Assembly (NCBI RefSeq): GCF_900090145.1
Contig: NZ_FMHI01000022.1
Location: 1-64,000 of the forward strand
DNA: 64,000 bases
Source of the DNA: Streptomyces sp. WMMB 322
GTDB taxonomy: Bacteria > Actinomycetota > Actinomycetes > Streptomycetales > Streptomycetaceae
Reading direction: 5' to 3'
In this document: in pieces, positions 1-8,879 of the stretch
Layout of the letters: every line of letters starts with the position of its first letter
How positions within the stretch are numbered: the stretch's first letter is position 1
The notes under the pieces: model-generated
Told to the model about the DNA's origin: nothing
Seen by the model: the letters and a program-made list of their open reading frames with translations, nothing else
Database searches by the model: none
Position numbers and translations under genes: made by a program

Positions 1-56
1 ACGGGGTGTCTGGACGGAGGAGTCCACCCCAGCAGCCAGCTGGGCACTACCTCCAA

Positions 57-78
57 ACCCGGCCCTTTAGAGCCGGGT
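57..78 (-). terminator. terminator-like hairpin after the six-hairpin glycosidase
   Basis: A perfect 7-bp stem (ACCCGGC at 57-63 and GCCGGGT at 72-78) closes an 8-nt loop. It overlaps the stop codon of the minus-strand glycosidase by one base, so it lies where a terminator for that gene is expected. No T-tract follows, which is usual in high-GC actinomycetes. Confidence 0.45.
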
Positions 79-2682
79 CAAGTTGACGCGAGCCGGACCA
101 CCAAGGTGGCGCGCTCGTCCCCGCGCGGGGCCGTGGCGACGACCTCCTTGCCCCTGCCGGTGGACACCACTTCGTGCGGCACCGGGCGGCCGTTCAGCGT
201 CACCGACTCGACCTCCGCCCCGGACGGCAGGACGTGGCCGATGGAGAGCTTCGCGTCGAGCTGGTCACGAGTGACGTCGGTGGTGAGGGTCTTCCCTGCC
301 CGGCGGGCGCGTACGTCGATCGACCCGTCGGCCAGACGGACATTGCTGCCGGCGATGCGCTTCTGGCCCTGCGGGATCTGCGGGACCACCGAGAGCCGCC
401 CGTTGCCCAAGTCGGGCGAGACGCCGAGCTGGTGATGGACCACAGGCCAGAGCACGCCGTACGCACCCCAGGCCTGCAGCACCATCGAACGCTCCGTCAT
501 GTGACGCTCGATGTTCGGCTCGAAGTCCGGGCTGGGAGCCACCTCGGGCATGGCGCCCGGCATCTCCCACACCGAGGGGTCGAGCTGGATGCGGGCGTTG
601 GCCTTGGTGTAGCGCTGCTGCTGACCGCGGCCGAGACGGCCGTAGTTGCCCTCGGCGACGGCCATGATGCCGGTGTTGAGGGAGTAGCTGGCTCGCTCGC
701 TCTGCACGCTGGAGACGGTGCTGTCGCAGGACGGGCCCTTGTTGCCGCCCTCCGCGGAGGTCGGGCCTGTTCCCGTGTGGAAGAGCCCGAGCTCATCCGA
801 ATAGCAGTTCTCTTCCCGCTTGTTCAGCGCGGTCCTGCCGTGCTCCGAGGACGCCAGAGGACGGGTGGGCTCGCCGGGCCTGACCATTTCGGCGTCCATC
901 GGGGTCACGCCGATCCAGTGCCTCTGGAGGAGCGGGCTGTTGTCCGGGTCCTCGAGCGAGTCCCCGTACTGGTCGGTGTCCTTGCCGGCCCACCAGGTCT
1001 TCTCGAACTTCTTCTCCAGCCTCTCGGCGCGTTCCGTGGCCCAGGCCGCGGTCTTGGCGTCGTTCTTGCTGCGTGCCATGTCCGCCAGGTCGCGGTAACC
1101 GCGCATCGTGTACACGGCGTTGTCGATCTTCTCCTCGCCCATGCCCTCCCGCTCGACATTGCCCAGACCCTCGGGCCATCCGTCGCCGTCCTCGTCGAGA
1201 GTGCGGTCGATGAACTCCATGTTCCGCACGCTGAAGTCGTACAGCTCGTCGCGGAAGGCGTCGTCCCCGGTCCACCGCCATATCAGGGCGACGGTGCTCG
1301 GGAACTTCGCGGTCTCGTCGGTGTTGCCGTCGTCGTCGTTCGCGCCGAAGAAGACGGATCCGTCCGGGGTCATCTCGTGGATGACCTTGCCGCTGCGCTC
1401 GTTGACGATCTCGCTGACGTTCTTCAGCGACAGCAGGTGCGCCTTGATGTCGTCGAACTGGCCCATGGCGACGCTGGCGAACGCGGTGTACTCGCCGTCG
1501 GTGCCGAACAGCCAGGGGTAGTCCGGCCAGCCCGCGCCGAGCCAGCGGGCGGAGGGCAGCGTGCCGGATGGAGCCGGGAAGTTCTTGCCCGCGTTCGTCT
1601 CGCGGAGCTTCAAGTCCCTGGACTCCTGCGGGGAGTCGGCGAGGTTCTGTTTGGACCACTCCACGCTGCGCTCGAGCTGCTTGTCCCCGGGGAGGTCGAC
1701 GGCGGTGCGGGAAGCCACCTCCCGGCGCTGCTCGATCTTGTCCTTCAGCAGCCCCGCGGGGTCGGCCAGCGCCTTGTCGTACTGGGCGCGGGCCTCCTTC
1801 GGGCCCTGGTCGGAGCCCGCGACTGCGAACCAGAGTGTCTTCGGGGATCCGGAGCTGAGCTTGACGCGGTAGTTCATCCGGCCGCCTGTGCCCTTACCGA
1901 ACTCGCTGTCGTCGCAGGTGGCAGGCTTCTTGCCCTTGATCGGGCAGATGACGGGGTCGCTTTGCGGGCCACGGAAGTCCGGTCCGAGCTCGTGGCTGTC
2001 CGCGGGCAGCCGGCCGCCGACGAGCGCAGCGTAGTCGTGCGGGGCGGCGTTCTTGACCGGCGGCTTGCCCTTGTCCCGGAAGGAGAGGGCGTCGTCGGCG
2101 AAGCTGCCCTTGTCGGGGAGGTTGAAGTCGGTCTGGTCGGGTGTCGTCTCGCCCCAGGGGTAGGTGCTCATGAGTTCGGAGTGGGCGTCGAGGGTGAGTT
2201 TCACCTCGGACTGCCGCTGGGCGGTGAGTGTGAGCCCGACCAGCCCGGCACGCATGCCGTCCGGGGCGAACTCGGTCCGGCTCGCGCGGACCCCGCCGGA
2301 CGGGGCGTAGTCGGTACGTGTGTAGCCGTGCCCGCTGCTGAACTTGGTGGCCTTGGCCTCCTTGCCGAGCCATGCGTCGTCCAGCCCGAACCACATGCCG
2401 TCCAGCAGCTTGATCGGCTGGGTCCACATTCCGCCCATTTCGCCGGAGGTGTGGAATCCGGCGGCGGGGTAGAGGCCGCTCTCTGCCGAGCGAGTAGAAG
2501 CGGTCGCCGACCACGACCGAACGCCGGTCGGACAGCCGGTCGGTCTCCGACAGTTCGGGTGAGCGCGGGAGTTCGTAGCGGGCCCGGCCGTCCTCGGCTC
2601 GCGCGTTCGAGGAGGAGGCGGGGAGCAGGCCGGACAGGAGTATGCCGGTGGTCGCGAGCAGGACTGCGGTTCTCGGCCGCAT
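78..2682 (-). pseudogene. secreted six-hairpin glycosidase (glycogen-debranching/MGH1-like), frameshifted
   Basis: The body (from about 2438 down to 78) encodes a large (alpha/alpha)6-barrel glycosidase. Its centre reads WLGAGWPDYPWLFGTDGEY and later DEDGDGWPEGLG, acidic, Trp-rich loops typical of six-hairpin sugar hydrolases that Streptomyces annotations call glycogen debranching proteins. An all-beta tail follows. The natural start is ATG at 2682, five bases after GAGG. It begins with a clear signal peptide (MRPRTAVLLATTGILLSGLLP) and reads to about VVVGDRFYSL. There the frame breaks: one extra base in the CC at 2486-2487 separates that piece from ESGLYPAAGFHTSGEMGG, which joins MWTQP in the downstream frame. 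Removing one base restores one open frame of about 867 residues. The substrate is unknown; an extracellular glucan or glycoside fits. As read, the gene makes no full-length product unless this is a sequencing error. Confidence 0.8.
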
Positions 2683-2783
2683 CGTCACCTCGTCAAATGA
2701 TCTCCGCACTCGCTGACTCGCCTGAAAGGAAGCCGACGCGATTGCGGAGGCGGCGGAACATGGACCGGCGACAGTGAACCTCC

Positions 2784-2801
2784 TTGACGGAACCCCGTCA
2801 A
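2784..2801. promoter_or_regulatory. 18-bp palindromic operator candidate upstream of the glycosidase
   Basis: TTGACGG-AACC-CCGTCAA is a perfect 7+4+7 inverted repeat about 100 bases upstream of the glycosidase start. Read on the minus strand it also supplies a -35-like TTGACG followed 17 bases later by TTCACT, so a bound repressor would cover the promoter. The rest of the 465-base gap (2683-3147) between the glycosidase and the deoR-type gene shows no convincing gene. Confidence 0.4.
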
Positions 2802-3147
2802 TGCTTGAACGCGATACGGGCAACTCGGCGGCGTCGGTGGGCACTTCAGTAACGGCATCCTCGATTCTCCGAACGCGGACGCGTGTGGCTTTCGCATGCA
2901 CGGGCGATTTGCGTGGCGTTCCGGCTGCACGTTCCGAAGGCCACCGGGGATCCGGGAGTTGCTCCGCCGGGGATCTGCCGCCGCATCTGCTCGGCATGAA
3001 CGCCGAACAGATGCCGAGGTCCGCCGAGTCGGCACCCGGGGGAGCCGGCCGCCTGCTTCGGAAAGGAAGGCACGTTCGCGGGAGCGGGACCGCCGCAGTC
3101 AGGCCGCTCGCGGCACGGGAACTCCGGGGAACGAGCCATGTGTTCCG

Positions 3148-4095
3148 TCAGTCGGGCCCGGTCGTCGTGCCGTCCGTCCCGCGCGTCTCGGATCCGCGGC
3201 TCGCCGTGATGACCCGGACGTCACAACGCTCGATCTCCTTCGCCACCTGCGCCGGAGGAGCCTTGTCCGTCACAAGGGTCGCGATGCGCTCCAGACCGCA
3301 GAGCCGCACTGGGGCGGTGCTGGTGAACTTGGCCGCGTCCACGACGAGTACGACCTCGTCGGCCGCTTCCATCAAGGTGACCTTGACGGCCCGCTCCACG
3401 TCCGCCTCGACGTACACACCACGGGCGTCGACCGCGGCCGCACCCAGGAAGAACGTCCGCACCCGCAGGTGCCGTGCCTGGTCCACGGTGGTTTGGCCGA
3501 CGAACGCCTGGCTGGGTGTGAAGAGTTCACCGCCCAGGCAGACGACCCGCGCGCCGGGCAGATGCAGCATCTGCTGGACGACAGAGACCGAGTGGGTGAC
3601 CACGGTGCCGGCGAAGGCGGCGGGCAGGGCGGCGGCGACTCCGAAGGTGGTGGTCCCCGCGTCGACCGCCACGACATCGTCGTCGCGGACGAGTTCGGCG
3701 GCCCGCGCCGCGATGCGCTTCTTCGCCGCCGCGTTGGAGCGTGCGCGGGAGATGAACTCGGAGGTGCGAAGGGTGGCGTGCGGCAGGCTGATGCCGCCGT
3801 GGACCACACGCACGGATCCGTCCGAGGCGAGTTTCCGCAGATCCCGGCGGATCGTCATGTCGGAGACGCCGAGGTCGGACACGAGATCGGACACCGAGAT
3901 GAAACCGCTCACCCGGACCCGGTCGAGGATGCGAGTGCGCCGGTCGGCAGCGCCGGTGTAACGCATCGCTGTACTCGCCCGCGCTCCGGAGGACTCCGAA
4001 TCAGGGCCGCTGCCCGGCCGCGGCACGGATGTCGGGGCCGGGGCCCGGCCTTCGTCCTGGGACTTCGCCGGTACTTCGGCGTCCCGCTCACCCAT
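3148..4095 (-). CDS. DeoR/GlpR-family transcriptional regulator
   Basis: This 315-residue protein has the DeoR layout. A winged helix-turn-helix lies at roughly residues 52-95 (ISVSDLVSDLGVSDMTIRRD, then VHGG). A sugar-phosphate-sensing isomerase-like domain follows, with DAGTTTF near residue 145 and the conserved VVVDAAKF-like segment near 260. The first 43 residues are a low-complexity extension. I kept ATG 4095 because AGGAG lies upstream, but ATG 3966 (MRYTGAADRR) would give a more usual 272-residue length. The gene diverges from the sugar kinase at 4230 and shares a 134-base intergenic region with it. That makes it the likely repressor of the sulfosugar operon, relieved by a phosphorylated sugar. 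The effector is inferred, not seen. Confidence 0.88.
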   Translation of the reverse strand: MGERDAEVPAKSQDEGRAPAPTSVPRPGSGPDSESSGARASTAMRYTGAADRRTRILDRVRVSGFISVSDLVSDLGVSDMTIRRDLRKLASDGSVRVVHGGISLPHATLRTSEFISRARSNAAAKKRIAARAAELVRDDDVVAVDAGTTTFGVAAALPAAFAGTVVTHSVSVVQQMLHLPGARVVCLGGELFTPSQAFVGQTTVDQARHLRVRTFFLGAAAVDARGVYVEADVERAVKVTLMEAADEVVLVVDAAKFTSTAPVRLCGLERIATLVTDKAPPAQVAKEIERCDVRVITASRGSETRGTDGTTTGPD

Positions 4096-4171
4096 CGCGA
4101 TCTCACTCCTCTTCGCATTGCCTCAAGTCGTTCGAACCTCTCGCCGCAGTGAGAGACACCTTACGCAGAAG

Positions 4172-4203
4172 TGTTGACTTTCCAACATCCTGGTGATGAT
4201 TAT
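4172..4203 (+). promoter_or_regulatory. promoter and operator candidate for the sulfosugar operon
   Basis: TTGACT at 4174-4179 and GATTAT at 4198-4203 are separated by 18 bases, a good housekeeping-type promoter. The -35 is embedded in the inverted repeat TGTTG-N6-CAACA (4172-4187), a plausible binding site for the divergent DeoR protein. GGAGG at 4221-4225 then precedes the kinase ATG at 4230 by four bases. Confidence 0.5.
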
Positions 4204-4229
4204 CGACCACTCAGTTTCCAGGAGGTGCG

Positions 4230-5192
4230 ATGAGCATGCACCAAGAGCCGCTGGTGTTCGTCGGCGTCGCCACTCTCGACACCATCGCCATGGTCGACCA
4301 CATGCCCGGCCCGGACGAGCGGCGGAAAGCCGAAGCGATGGTTCGGGCCGGCGGCGGCCCGGCCGCGACCGCCGCGGTCGCGGCGGTGAGGCTCGGAATG
4401 CCGGACGTCCGCTTCGTCGGAGCCGTCGGCGAGGACGAGGACGGCGAGCGCGTCCTGGCCGGGCTGGCCGAAGAGGGCGTCGACGTCAGCGGAGTCATAC
4501 GGGTCCCGGCGCATCCGACCGGTGCCAGCGTGGTCGTCGTCGACAGTTCCCGTGACACCCGCGCCATCTGCAACCGGCCGGGACCTGAGTTCGCGATCCG
4601 GGCCGGCTCGGCCGCCGCCGACGCGCTCCGGGCGGCGTCCTGGGTGCACGTCGACCAAGTGGGCTGGGACGTGATGCGTGATCAGCTCGCGGAAGTCCTG
4701 GACCACACGGCACAGGGCGTACCGAGGATCTCCGTCGACGCGGGCAATGCCATACCGGGATATGCGCCCCGGGGTGTGGCGCTGGACGTGCCGAACGAAG
4801 CGTCCCTGCTGGCCCGTTACGGCGCCTCCGACCTCGACGACGCCCTTGGCCGGGCCGTCGGGGAAGGCGCCGGGTGCGTCGTCGCCACCCTGGGGCCCCG
4901 GGGTTCCGTAGCACTTACCGCGGACGGCGACCGGGTGAGCGCACCCGGCGTCGCGGCCGACGTGGTCTCGACCCTCGGTGCGGGCGATGTCTTCCACGGC
5001 GCCCTGCTGAGCGCGGTCGTCCGCGGCGAGCCGCTCGGATTCTGTCTGGCCTACGCAAACGCGGTGGCCGCCCTCTCCTGCCGCGCCCTGGACGGCCGCT
5101 CGCAGATCCCCTCCCACCAAGAAGCCACCGCCGTCCTCAACCACTCCGTCTCCGCTGCCCGTTCAGCGGAAACCCACCGTCAGAAGGTCTGA
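4230..5192 (+). CDS. PfkB/ribokinase-family kinase, probable 6-deoxy-6-sulfofructose kinase (YihV-like)
   Basis: A 320-residue PfkB-fold sugar kinase expected to phosphorylate sulfofructose at C1 using ATP in the cytosol. The N-terminus FVGVATLDTIAMVDHMPG and the segment GGGPAATAAVAA (about residues 41-52) match what I remember of E. coli YihV, where the same GGGPAATAAVAA stretch marks the family. The C-terminal PfkB signature is GAGDVFHGAL near residue 250, with the catalytic Asp in GAGD. The ATG at 4230 has a near-ideal GGAGG. The aldolase follows after four bases, so the two are co-transcribed. A ribokinase or fructokinase role cannot be excluded from fold alone; the YihT-like neighbour and the shared motif make the sulfosugar assignment the best reading. 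Confidence 0.82.
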   Translation: MSMHQEPLVFVGVATLDTIAMVDHMPGPDERRKAEAMVRAGGGPAATAAVAAVRLGMPDVRFVGAVGEDEDGERVLAGLAEEGVDVSGVIRVPAHPTGASVVVVDSSRDTRAICNRPGPEFAIRAGSAAADALRAASWVHVDQVGWDVMRDQLAEVLDHTAQGVPRISVDAGNAIPGYAPRGVALDVPNEASLLARYGASDLDDALGRAVGEGAGCVVATLGPRGSVALTADGDRVSAPGVAADVVSTLGAGDVFHGALLSAVVRGEPLGFCLAYANAVAALSCRALDGRSQIPSHQEATAVLNHSVSAARSAETHRQKV

Positions 5193-5196
5193 TCCC

Positions 5197-6105
5197 GTGT
5201 CCGATTCGAGCGCGGCAACCAGCGCCCGCACCACCCACACCCCAGACCTGTCGGCGCTCCGGCGTCCTTCCGGCGCGTTCGCCATGCTCGCCGTCGACCA
5301 GCGCGAGGCGCTGCGGGCCATGATGGCCGGTCAACGCGGCCGGGCTGTCACGGACGAAGAGGTCACCGCGTTCAAACTGGACGCGATCCGCGCTCTGACT
5401 CCGCATGCATCCGCAGTCCTCCTCGACCGGCAGTTCGTCCTCGACCAGGCCCTGGACCAAAAGGTGGTGGCTCCGGGCTGCGGTCTCATCGCCGCCTGCG
5501 ACCGCTTCGTACCCGGCGCCGACGAAGTGGTCACCGACGCCGTGATCGACGACGACGTGGACCTGGCGCACTATGCATCCCGGGGGGCGGCCGCCGCGAA
5601 GCTGCTCGTCGTCTGGCGCCCGGACGAGGACCCGCTGCGCCGGACCGAGATGGTGCGGGACTTCGTCTCGCGCGCCCGTGCGGCGAAGCTCGTCAGCATC
5701 ATCGAGCCGGTGTCCCGCGCCCCGCGCGACGGGCGTTCATGGAGCCGGGAAGAAGGTGTGGTCGCAGCTGCCCGCGAACTCGGGGATCTCGGGGCGGACC
5801 TGTACAAGGCGGAGGTCCCCTTCCACGGGGAGGGCGACGAAAGGCAGATCCGCCGAGCCTGCGTCGAGCTCAGCGCCTCGATCGCCTCGCCCTGGGTCGT
5901 GCTGTCCTCCGGCGTCGAGGACGAAGTCTTCCCGCGCGCCGTCGAGCTGGCCATGCGTGAGGGTGCCTCCGGCTTCCTTGCGGGGCGTGCCGTATGGCGT
6001 GCGTGTCTGGAAGCCGACGACCGGCGTGCCTCGCTCGCACGGGACGCGGTGGCGCGGCTGCGGCGGCTGTGCGAAGTCGTCGACACGGTCGCGGGGGAGC
6101 GGTGA
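5197..6105 (+). CDS. class I sulfofructose-1-phosphate aldolase (YihT-like)
   Basis: This 302-residue (beta/alpha)8 aldolase should cleave 6-deoxy-6-sulfofructose 1-phosphate to dihydroxyacetone phosphate and 3-sulfolactaldehyde through a Schiff base. It is strikingly like E. coli YihT as I recall it: SGAFAMLAVDQREALRAM, then SAVLLDRQF, KLLVVWRPDEDP, SIIEPVSRAPRDG, DLYKAEVP with the Schiff-base Lys near residue 204, WVVLSSGVEDEVFPRAV and GASGFLAGRAVW. The Arg in the last motif corresponds to the residue reported to bind the sulfonate in YihT. The start is GTG at 5197 after AGAAGG. The stop overlaps the isomerase ATG by one base (TGATG). LacD-type tagatose-bisphosphate aldolases are the nearest alternative. 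Confidence 0.87.
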   Translation: MSDSSAATSARTTHTPDLSALRRPSGAFAMLAVDQREALRAMMAGQRGRAVTDEEVTAFKLDAIRALTPHASAVLLDRQFVLDQALDQKVVAPGCGLIAACDRFVPGADEVVTDAVIDDDVDLAHYASRGAAAAKLLVVWRPDEDPLRRTEMVRDFVSRARAAKLVSIIEPVSRAPRDGRSWSREEGVVAAARELGDLGADLYKAEVPFHGEGDERQIRRACVELSASIASPWVVLSSGVEDEVFPRAVELAMREGASGFLAGRAVWRACLEADDRRASLARDAVARLRRLCEVVDTVAGER

Positions 6106-7520
6106 TGAAGATGCCCCGCGTATTCGTGACCGCCACCGCACGGCCGACCTTCGACCTCGACGCCGCGCGCGAACGGGCCCGGGCGGCACGTGAGCTCCTC
6201 TCGTCGCTCGGCGCCGACGTGACCGGCCCCACCGGCCTCGTGCTCACGCCTGAGGACGCCGACGCCGCGGCGGCGGAGCTCGATCCCTCCGCCGACCTCG
6301 TGGTCAACATCTGTGCGTCGTTCTCCGACGCGGGCCCGGCACTGCGCCTGTACAGCGAGCTGCGCCGGCCGGTGCTGCTCTGGTCCTTCCGCGAACCCGG
6401 CCCGGTGGGAGGCCGGCTCCGGTTGAACTCGCTGTGCGGGGCGAACCTCTTCGGGCACGCGCTCGTACGTGCCGGCGGCTCGGTCCGCCTGCTCTACGGC
6501 GACCCCTGGGAGCCGGCCGTACGTGAGCCGCTGTCGGCCGCGCTGGAGGGCGAGTTGCCGGCCGCTCCGGAGTTGCCCGCCCTCCAGCGCGAACGAGCCC
6601 CGGAAGGGGAGGTCCGCGCCGCTGTCGAGTCGCTGAGCGGCAGGCGGATTGGCGTGGTGGGCGACGGGCCGCCCGGGTTCACGCCGAGCGAGTACGACGC
6701 GGCCACGCTGCGGGACGTCTTCGGCATCGAGGTCGAACGTCTCGAGGTCGACGAGGTGTTCGCCCGCATCGATGCGGTGCCCGAGACGACCGTCGAAGAG
6801 GAACTCGCTGCCGCCACGCGCGTGCGGCCTTCGCTGCGCGGACTGGACCCCGCCCACACGGCCGGTTTCGCCGCGGTGACGAGTGCTCTGCGGGAGTGGA
6901 GCGCGGCGGACGTGCTGGCGGGGGTCGCGGTGCGGTGCTGGCCGGAGTTCCCGACCAGGCTCGGTGTGTGCCCGTGCTCGGCGCTGTCGCGGCTGGCGGA
7001 CGAAGGCACCCCGACCGCCTGCGAGCGGGACGTCCACGGCACGGTGACGATGCTTCTGCTGGAGGCGCTGGGCAGCGGACCCACGTACCTCGTCGACACC
7101 GTCGACCTCGACGCGGCGGACAACGTCGTGAGGCTGTGGCACTGCGGCTCGGCGGCCACGGCCCTTGCGGCCGACCCCGAGCAGGCCACCCAGTCGGTCC
7201 ACTGCAACCGCAGGATCGGTGTCGCGGGAGACTTCGCGCTGCGTACGGGCCCGGTGGTGATGGCCCGGATCACCGAGGAGAGCGATTGCTCCGGTCCCAC
7301 GGGGCTCCGGCTGCTGATCGCGTCGGGCGAGTCGGTCTCCGAGCCCAACCGCTTCCAGGGCAACACCGCCGCGGTCCGGCTCGACGCGCCGGCCGCGGAG
7401 TTCGTCCACGGCCTCGTCACGGGCGGGTTCCCGCACCACACGGTGCTCGCCTGGACCGACGTACGTCCCGGGCTGCGCGCAGCGGCCGACATCTACGGCA
7501 TTCCCGTCATCGAGTGGTGA
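6105..7520 (+). CDS. L-fucose/arabinose-isomerase-fold sugar isomerase, probable sulfoquinovose isomerase
   Basis: A 471-residue protein of the FucI/AraA fold. The N-terminal half is the alpha/beta region (VFVTATARPTFDLD, NICASFSDAGPALRL). The C-terminal half holds likely metal ligands: Glu in CWPEF near residue 280, Asp in CERDVHG near 308 and His in GGFPHHTVLAW near 444. Family members isomerise aldoses to ketoses with Mn2+. Between a YihV-like kinase and a YihT-like aldolase the needed activity is sulfoquinovose to sulfofructose. A fucose-isomerase-type enzyme is known for this step in the sulfo-EMP2 variant, replacing the unrelated YihS. ATG 6105 overlaps the aldolase stop and has GGGGGAG upstream. 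The substrate is inferred from context. Confidence 0.8.
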   Translation: MKMPRVFVTATARPTFDLDAARERARAARELLSSLGADVTGPTGLVLTPEDADAAAAELDPSADLVVNICASFSDAGPALRLYSELRRPVLLWSFREPGPVGGRLRLNSLCGANLFGHALVRAGGSVRLLYGDPWEPAVREPLSAALEGELPAAPELPALQRERAPEGEVRAAVESLSGRRIGVVGDGPPGFTPSEYDAATLRDVFGIEVERLEVDEVFARIDAVPETTVEEELAAATRVRPSLRGLDPAHTAGFAAVTSALREWSAADVLAGVAVRCWPEFPTRLGVCPCSALSRLADEGTPTACERDVHGTVTMLLLEALGSGPTYLVDTVDLDAADNVVRLWHCGSAATALAADPEQATQSVHCNRRIGVAGDFALRTGPVVMARITEESDCSGPTGLRLLIASGESVSEPNRFQGNTAAVRLDAPAAEFVHGLVTGGFPHHTVLAWTDVRPGLRAAADIYGIPVIEW

Positions 7521-7550
7521 CCGGCGGGCCGACGCACAAAGGAGAAAACG

Positions 7551-8873
7551 ATGAGCAAAGACGCTGTCGGAACATTCCTGGGCCGCCGCCGCGCGGCCCA
7601 GATACTCGGAGCCGGCGCAGTGGGCCTGTTCGGCGCTGCGTGCGCGGGGCCCGGGACAGCCAAGGGCGGAGACAAGGGTGCGTCCTCGGTGCCCTCTCCG
7701 GCGGCGTCCGGTGAAAAGGTGGACGGAAAGATCTCGTTCGCCCACTGGCGGGCCGAAGACAAAGCCGCCTTCGAGGAGTTGGTGGCCGGATTCGGCAAGG
7801 CCCACCCGGGCGCCGTGGTGCGCCAGGACATCTCGCCGTCGAACGACTACCAGTCCTCCGCCCTTCAGCGCATACGCGGCGGTTCGGTCGGCGACGTGTT
7901 CACCGCCTTCCGCGGTGCCCAGTTCGTCGACATGGCCAAGGCAGGACTGTTCGCGGACCTCTCCGATCAGCCGTGGCGGTCCCGCTTCGACCCGAAGTAC
8001 GTCAAGGACGGCAGGTCCGGGGGCAAGCAGCTCGGCTTTCCCTACCAGGTCGTCTTCAACATGCCGGTCGTCAACAAGGAACTCGTCGAGAAGGCCTCAC
8101 GCGGCAAGGCACCGAAGGACTGGGACTCCTTCCTGGCGCTGTGCGACCGGCTGAAGTCCCAGGGGCACACCCCGATCGCGTGGCCCGGAGGCGACCCCGG
8201 GAACGCCGGGCAGCTCTTCAACTGCATGGTGATGAACAACGCCCCGTCCCCCGACATGTGCACCAGGATCGAGTCCGGTGAGTACAAGTGCACTGACGAC
8301 TGGTTCATCACGACCCTGAAGCAGTACGCGCAGCTCCGCCCGTTCTTCCAGTCCGATGCCACCGGCACCGCCATGGAGCCGTGCCAGCAGATATTCGCCG
8401 ACGGCAAGGCGGCCATGCTCGCCACGGGCTCGTACGACATCGCAGCGATCCGCAAGCTGAAGGCCCGCTTCGACGTCGACCTGCTTGCGCCGATCACCAC
8501 GTCCGCGGACAAGGCGAAGTACGATGGCATCTACAACGCCACGTTCATCCTCGGTGTCAACGCCGAAGCGAAGTCCCCGCGGGCCGCGGTGACCTTCGTC
8601 GAACACCTCTCGAAGCCCCAGGTCGCGGGACGGTACGCGAACGCCACCCGGCAGCACGTGTCCGTCAAGGGCGTCGAGTACACCGACCCGGACCTGAAGG
8701 CGATCTCTCCCTGGTTGGAGAAGAAGACGCTCGCGGCGCCGCGCTTCCAGTTCGTCGACCTGGACATCCGCGGTGCGGTCGAGGGCGCATGCACGGCGGT
8801 CGTGGGCGGCAAGTCACCGCAGAAGGCGGCGGAGGAAGCCCAGCGCGTCGTCGACCAGAAGCGCAGCAAGTAG
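7551..8873 (+). CDS. ABC transporter sugar-binding lipoprotein (Tat-type signal)
   Basis: A 440-residue extracellular solute-binding protein (family 1). The N-terminus has a twin-arginine-like run (GRRRAAQILG) and a lipobox ending FGAAC near residue 31, predicting Tat export and lipid anchoring. The mature part begins ISFAHWRAEDKAAFEELV and contains the usual two-lobe binding-protein segments (VFNMPVVNKELVEKA, GKAAMLATGSYDIAAI). It sits with two permeases and should deliver the glycoside to them. The ATP-binding subunit is not in the window; many Streptomyces sugar importers share the MsiK ATPase. AAAGGAG lies seven bases before the ATG. Ligand specificity cannot be read from sequence; the operon suggests sulfoquinovose or its glycoside. 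Confidence 0.9.
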   Translation: MSKDAVGTFLGRRRAAQILGAGAVGLFGAACAGPGTAKGGDKGASSVPSPAASGEKVDGKISFAHWRAEDKAAFEELVAGFGKAHPGAVVRQDISPSNDYQSSALQRIRGGSVGDVFTAFRGAQFVDMAKAGLFADLSDQPWRSRFDPKYVKDGRSGGKQLGFPYQVVFNMPVVNKELVEKASRGKAPKDWDSFLALCDRLKSQGHTPIAWPGGDPGNAGQLFNCMVMNNAPSPDMCTRIESGEYKCTDDWFITTLKQYAQLRPFFQSDATGTAMEPCQQIFADGKAAMLATGSYDIAAIRKLKARFDVDLLAPITTSADKAKYDGIYNATFILGVNAEAKSPRAAVTFVEHLSKPQVAGRYANATRQHVSVKGVEYTDPDLKAISPWLEKKTLAAPRFQFVDLDIRGAVEGACTAVVGGKSPQKAAEEAQRVVDQKRSK

Positions 8874-8879
8874 GTACAC

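Noticed and set aside
2693..2761. 22-codon minus-strand frame (MFRRLRNRVGFLSGESASAEII) just upstream of the glycosidase
   Set aside because: AAGGAGG is about 14 bases from the ATG, too far for a normal start, and nothing else supports it; a regulatory uORF is possible but not shown.
174..2777. Long open frame (867 codons) on the plus strand opposite the six-hairpin glycosidase
   Set aside because: It mirrors the glycosidase, is Arg/Val/Leu/Gly monotony with no domain or ribosome site, and arises from high third-position GC.
5571..7805. 744-codon minus-strand frame across the aldolase, isomerase and binding-protein start
   Set aside because: It is antisense to three well-supported genes, with low-complexity composition and no motifs.
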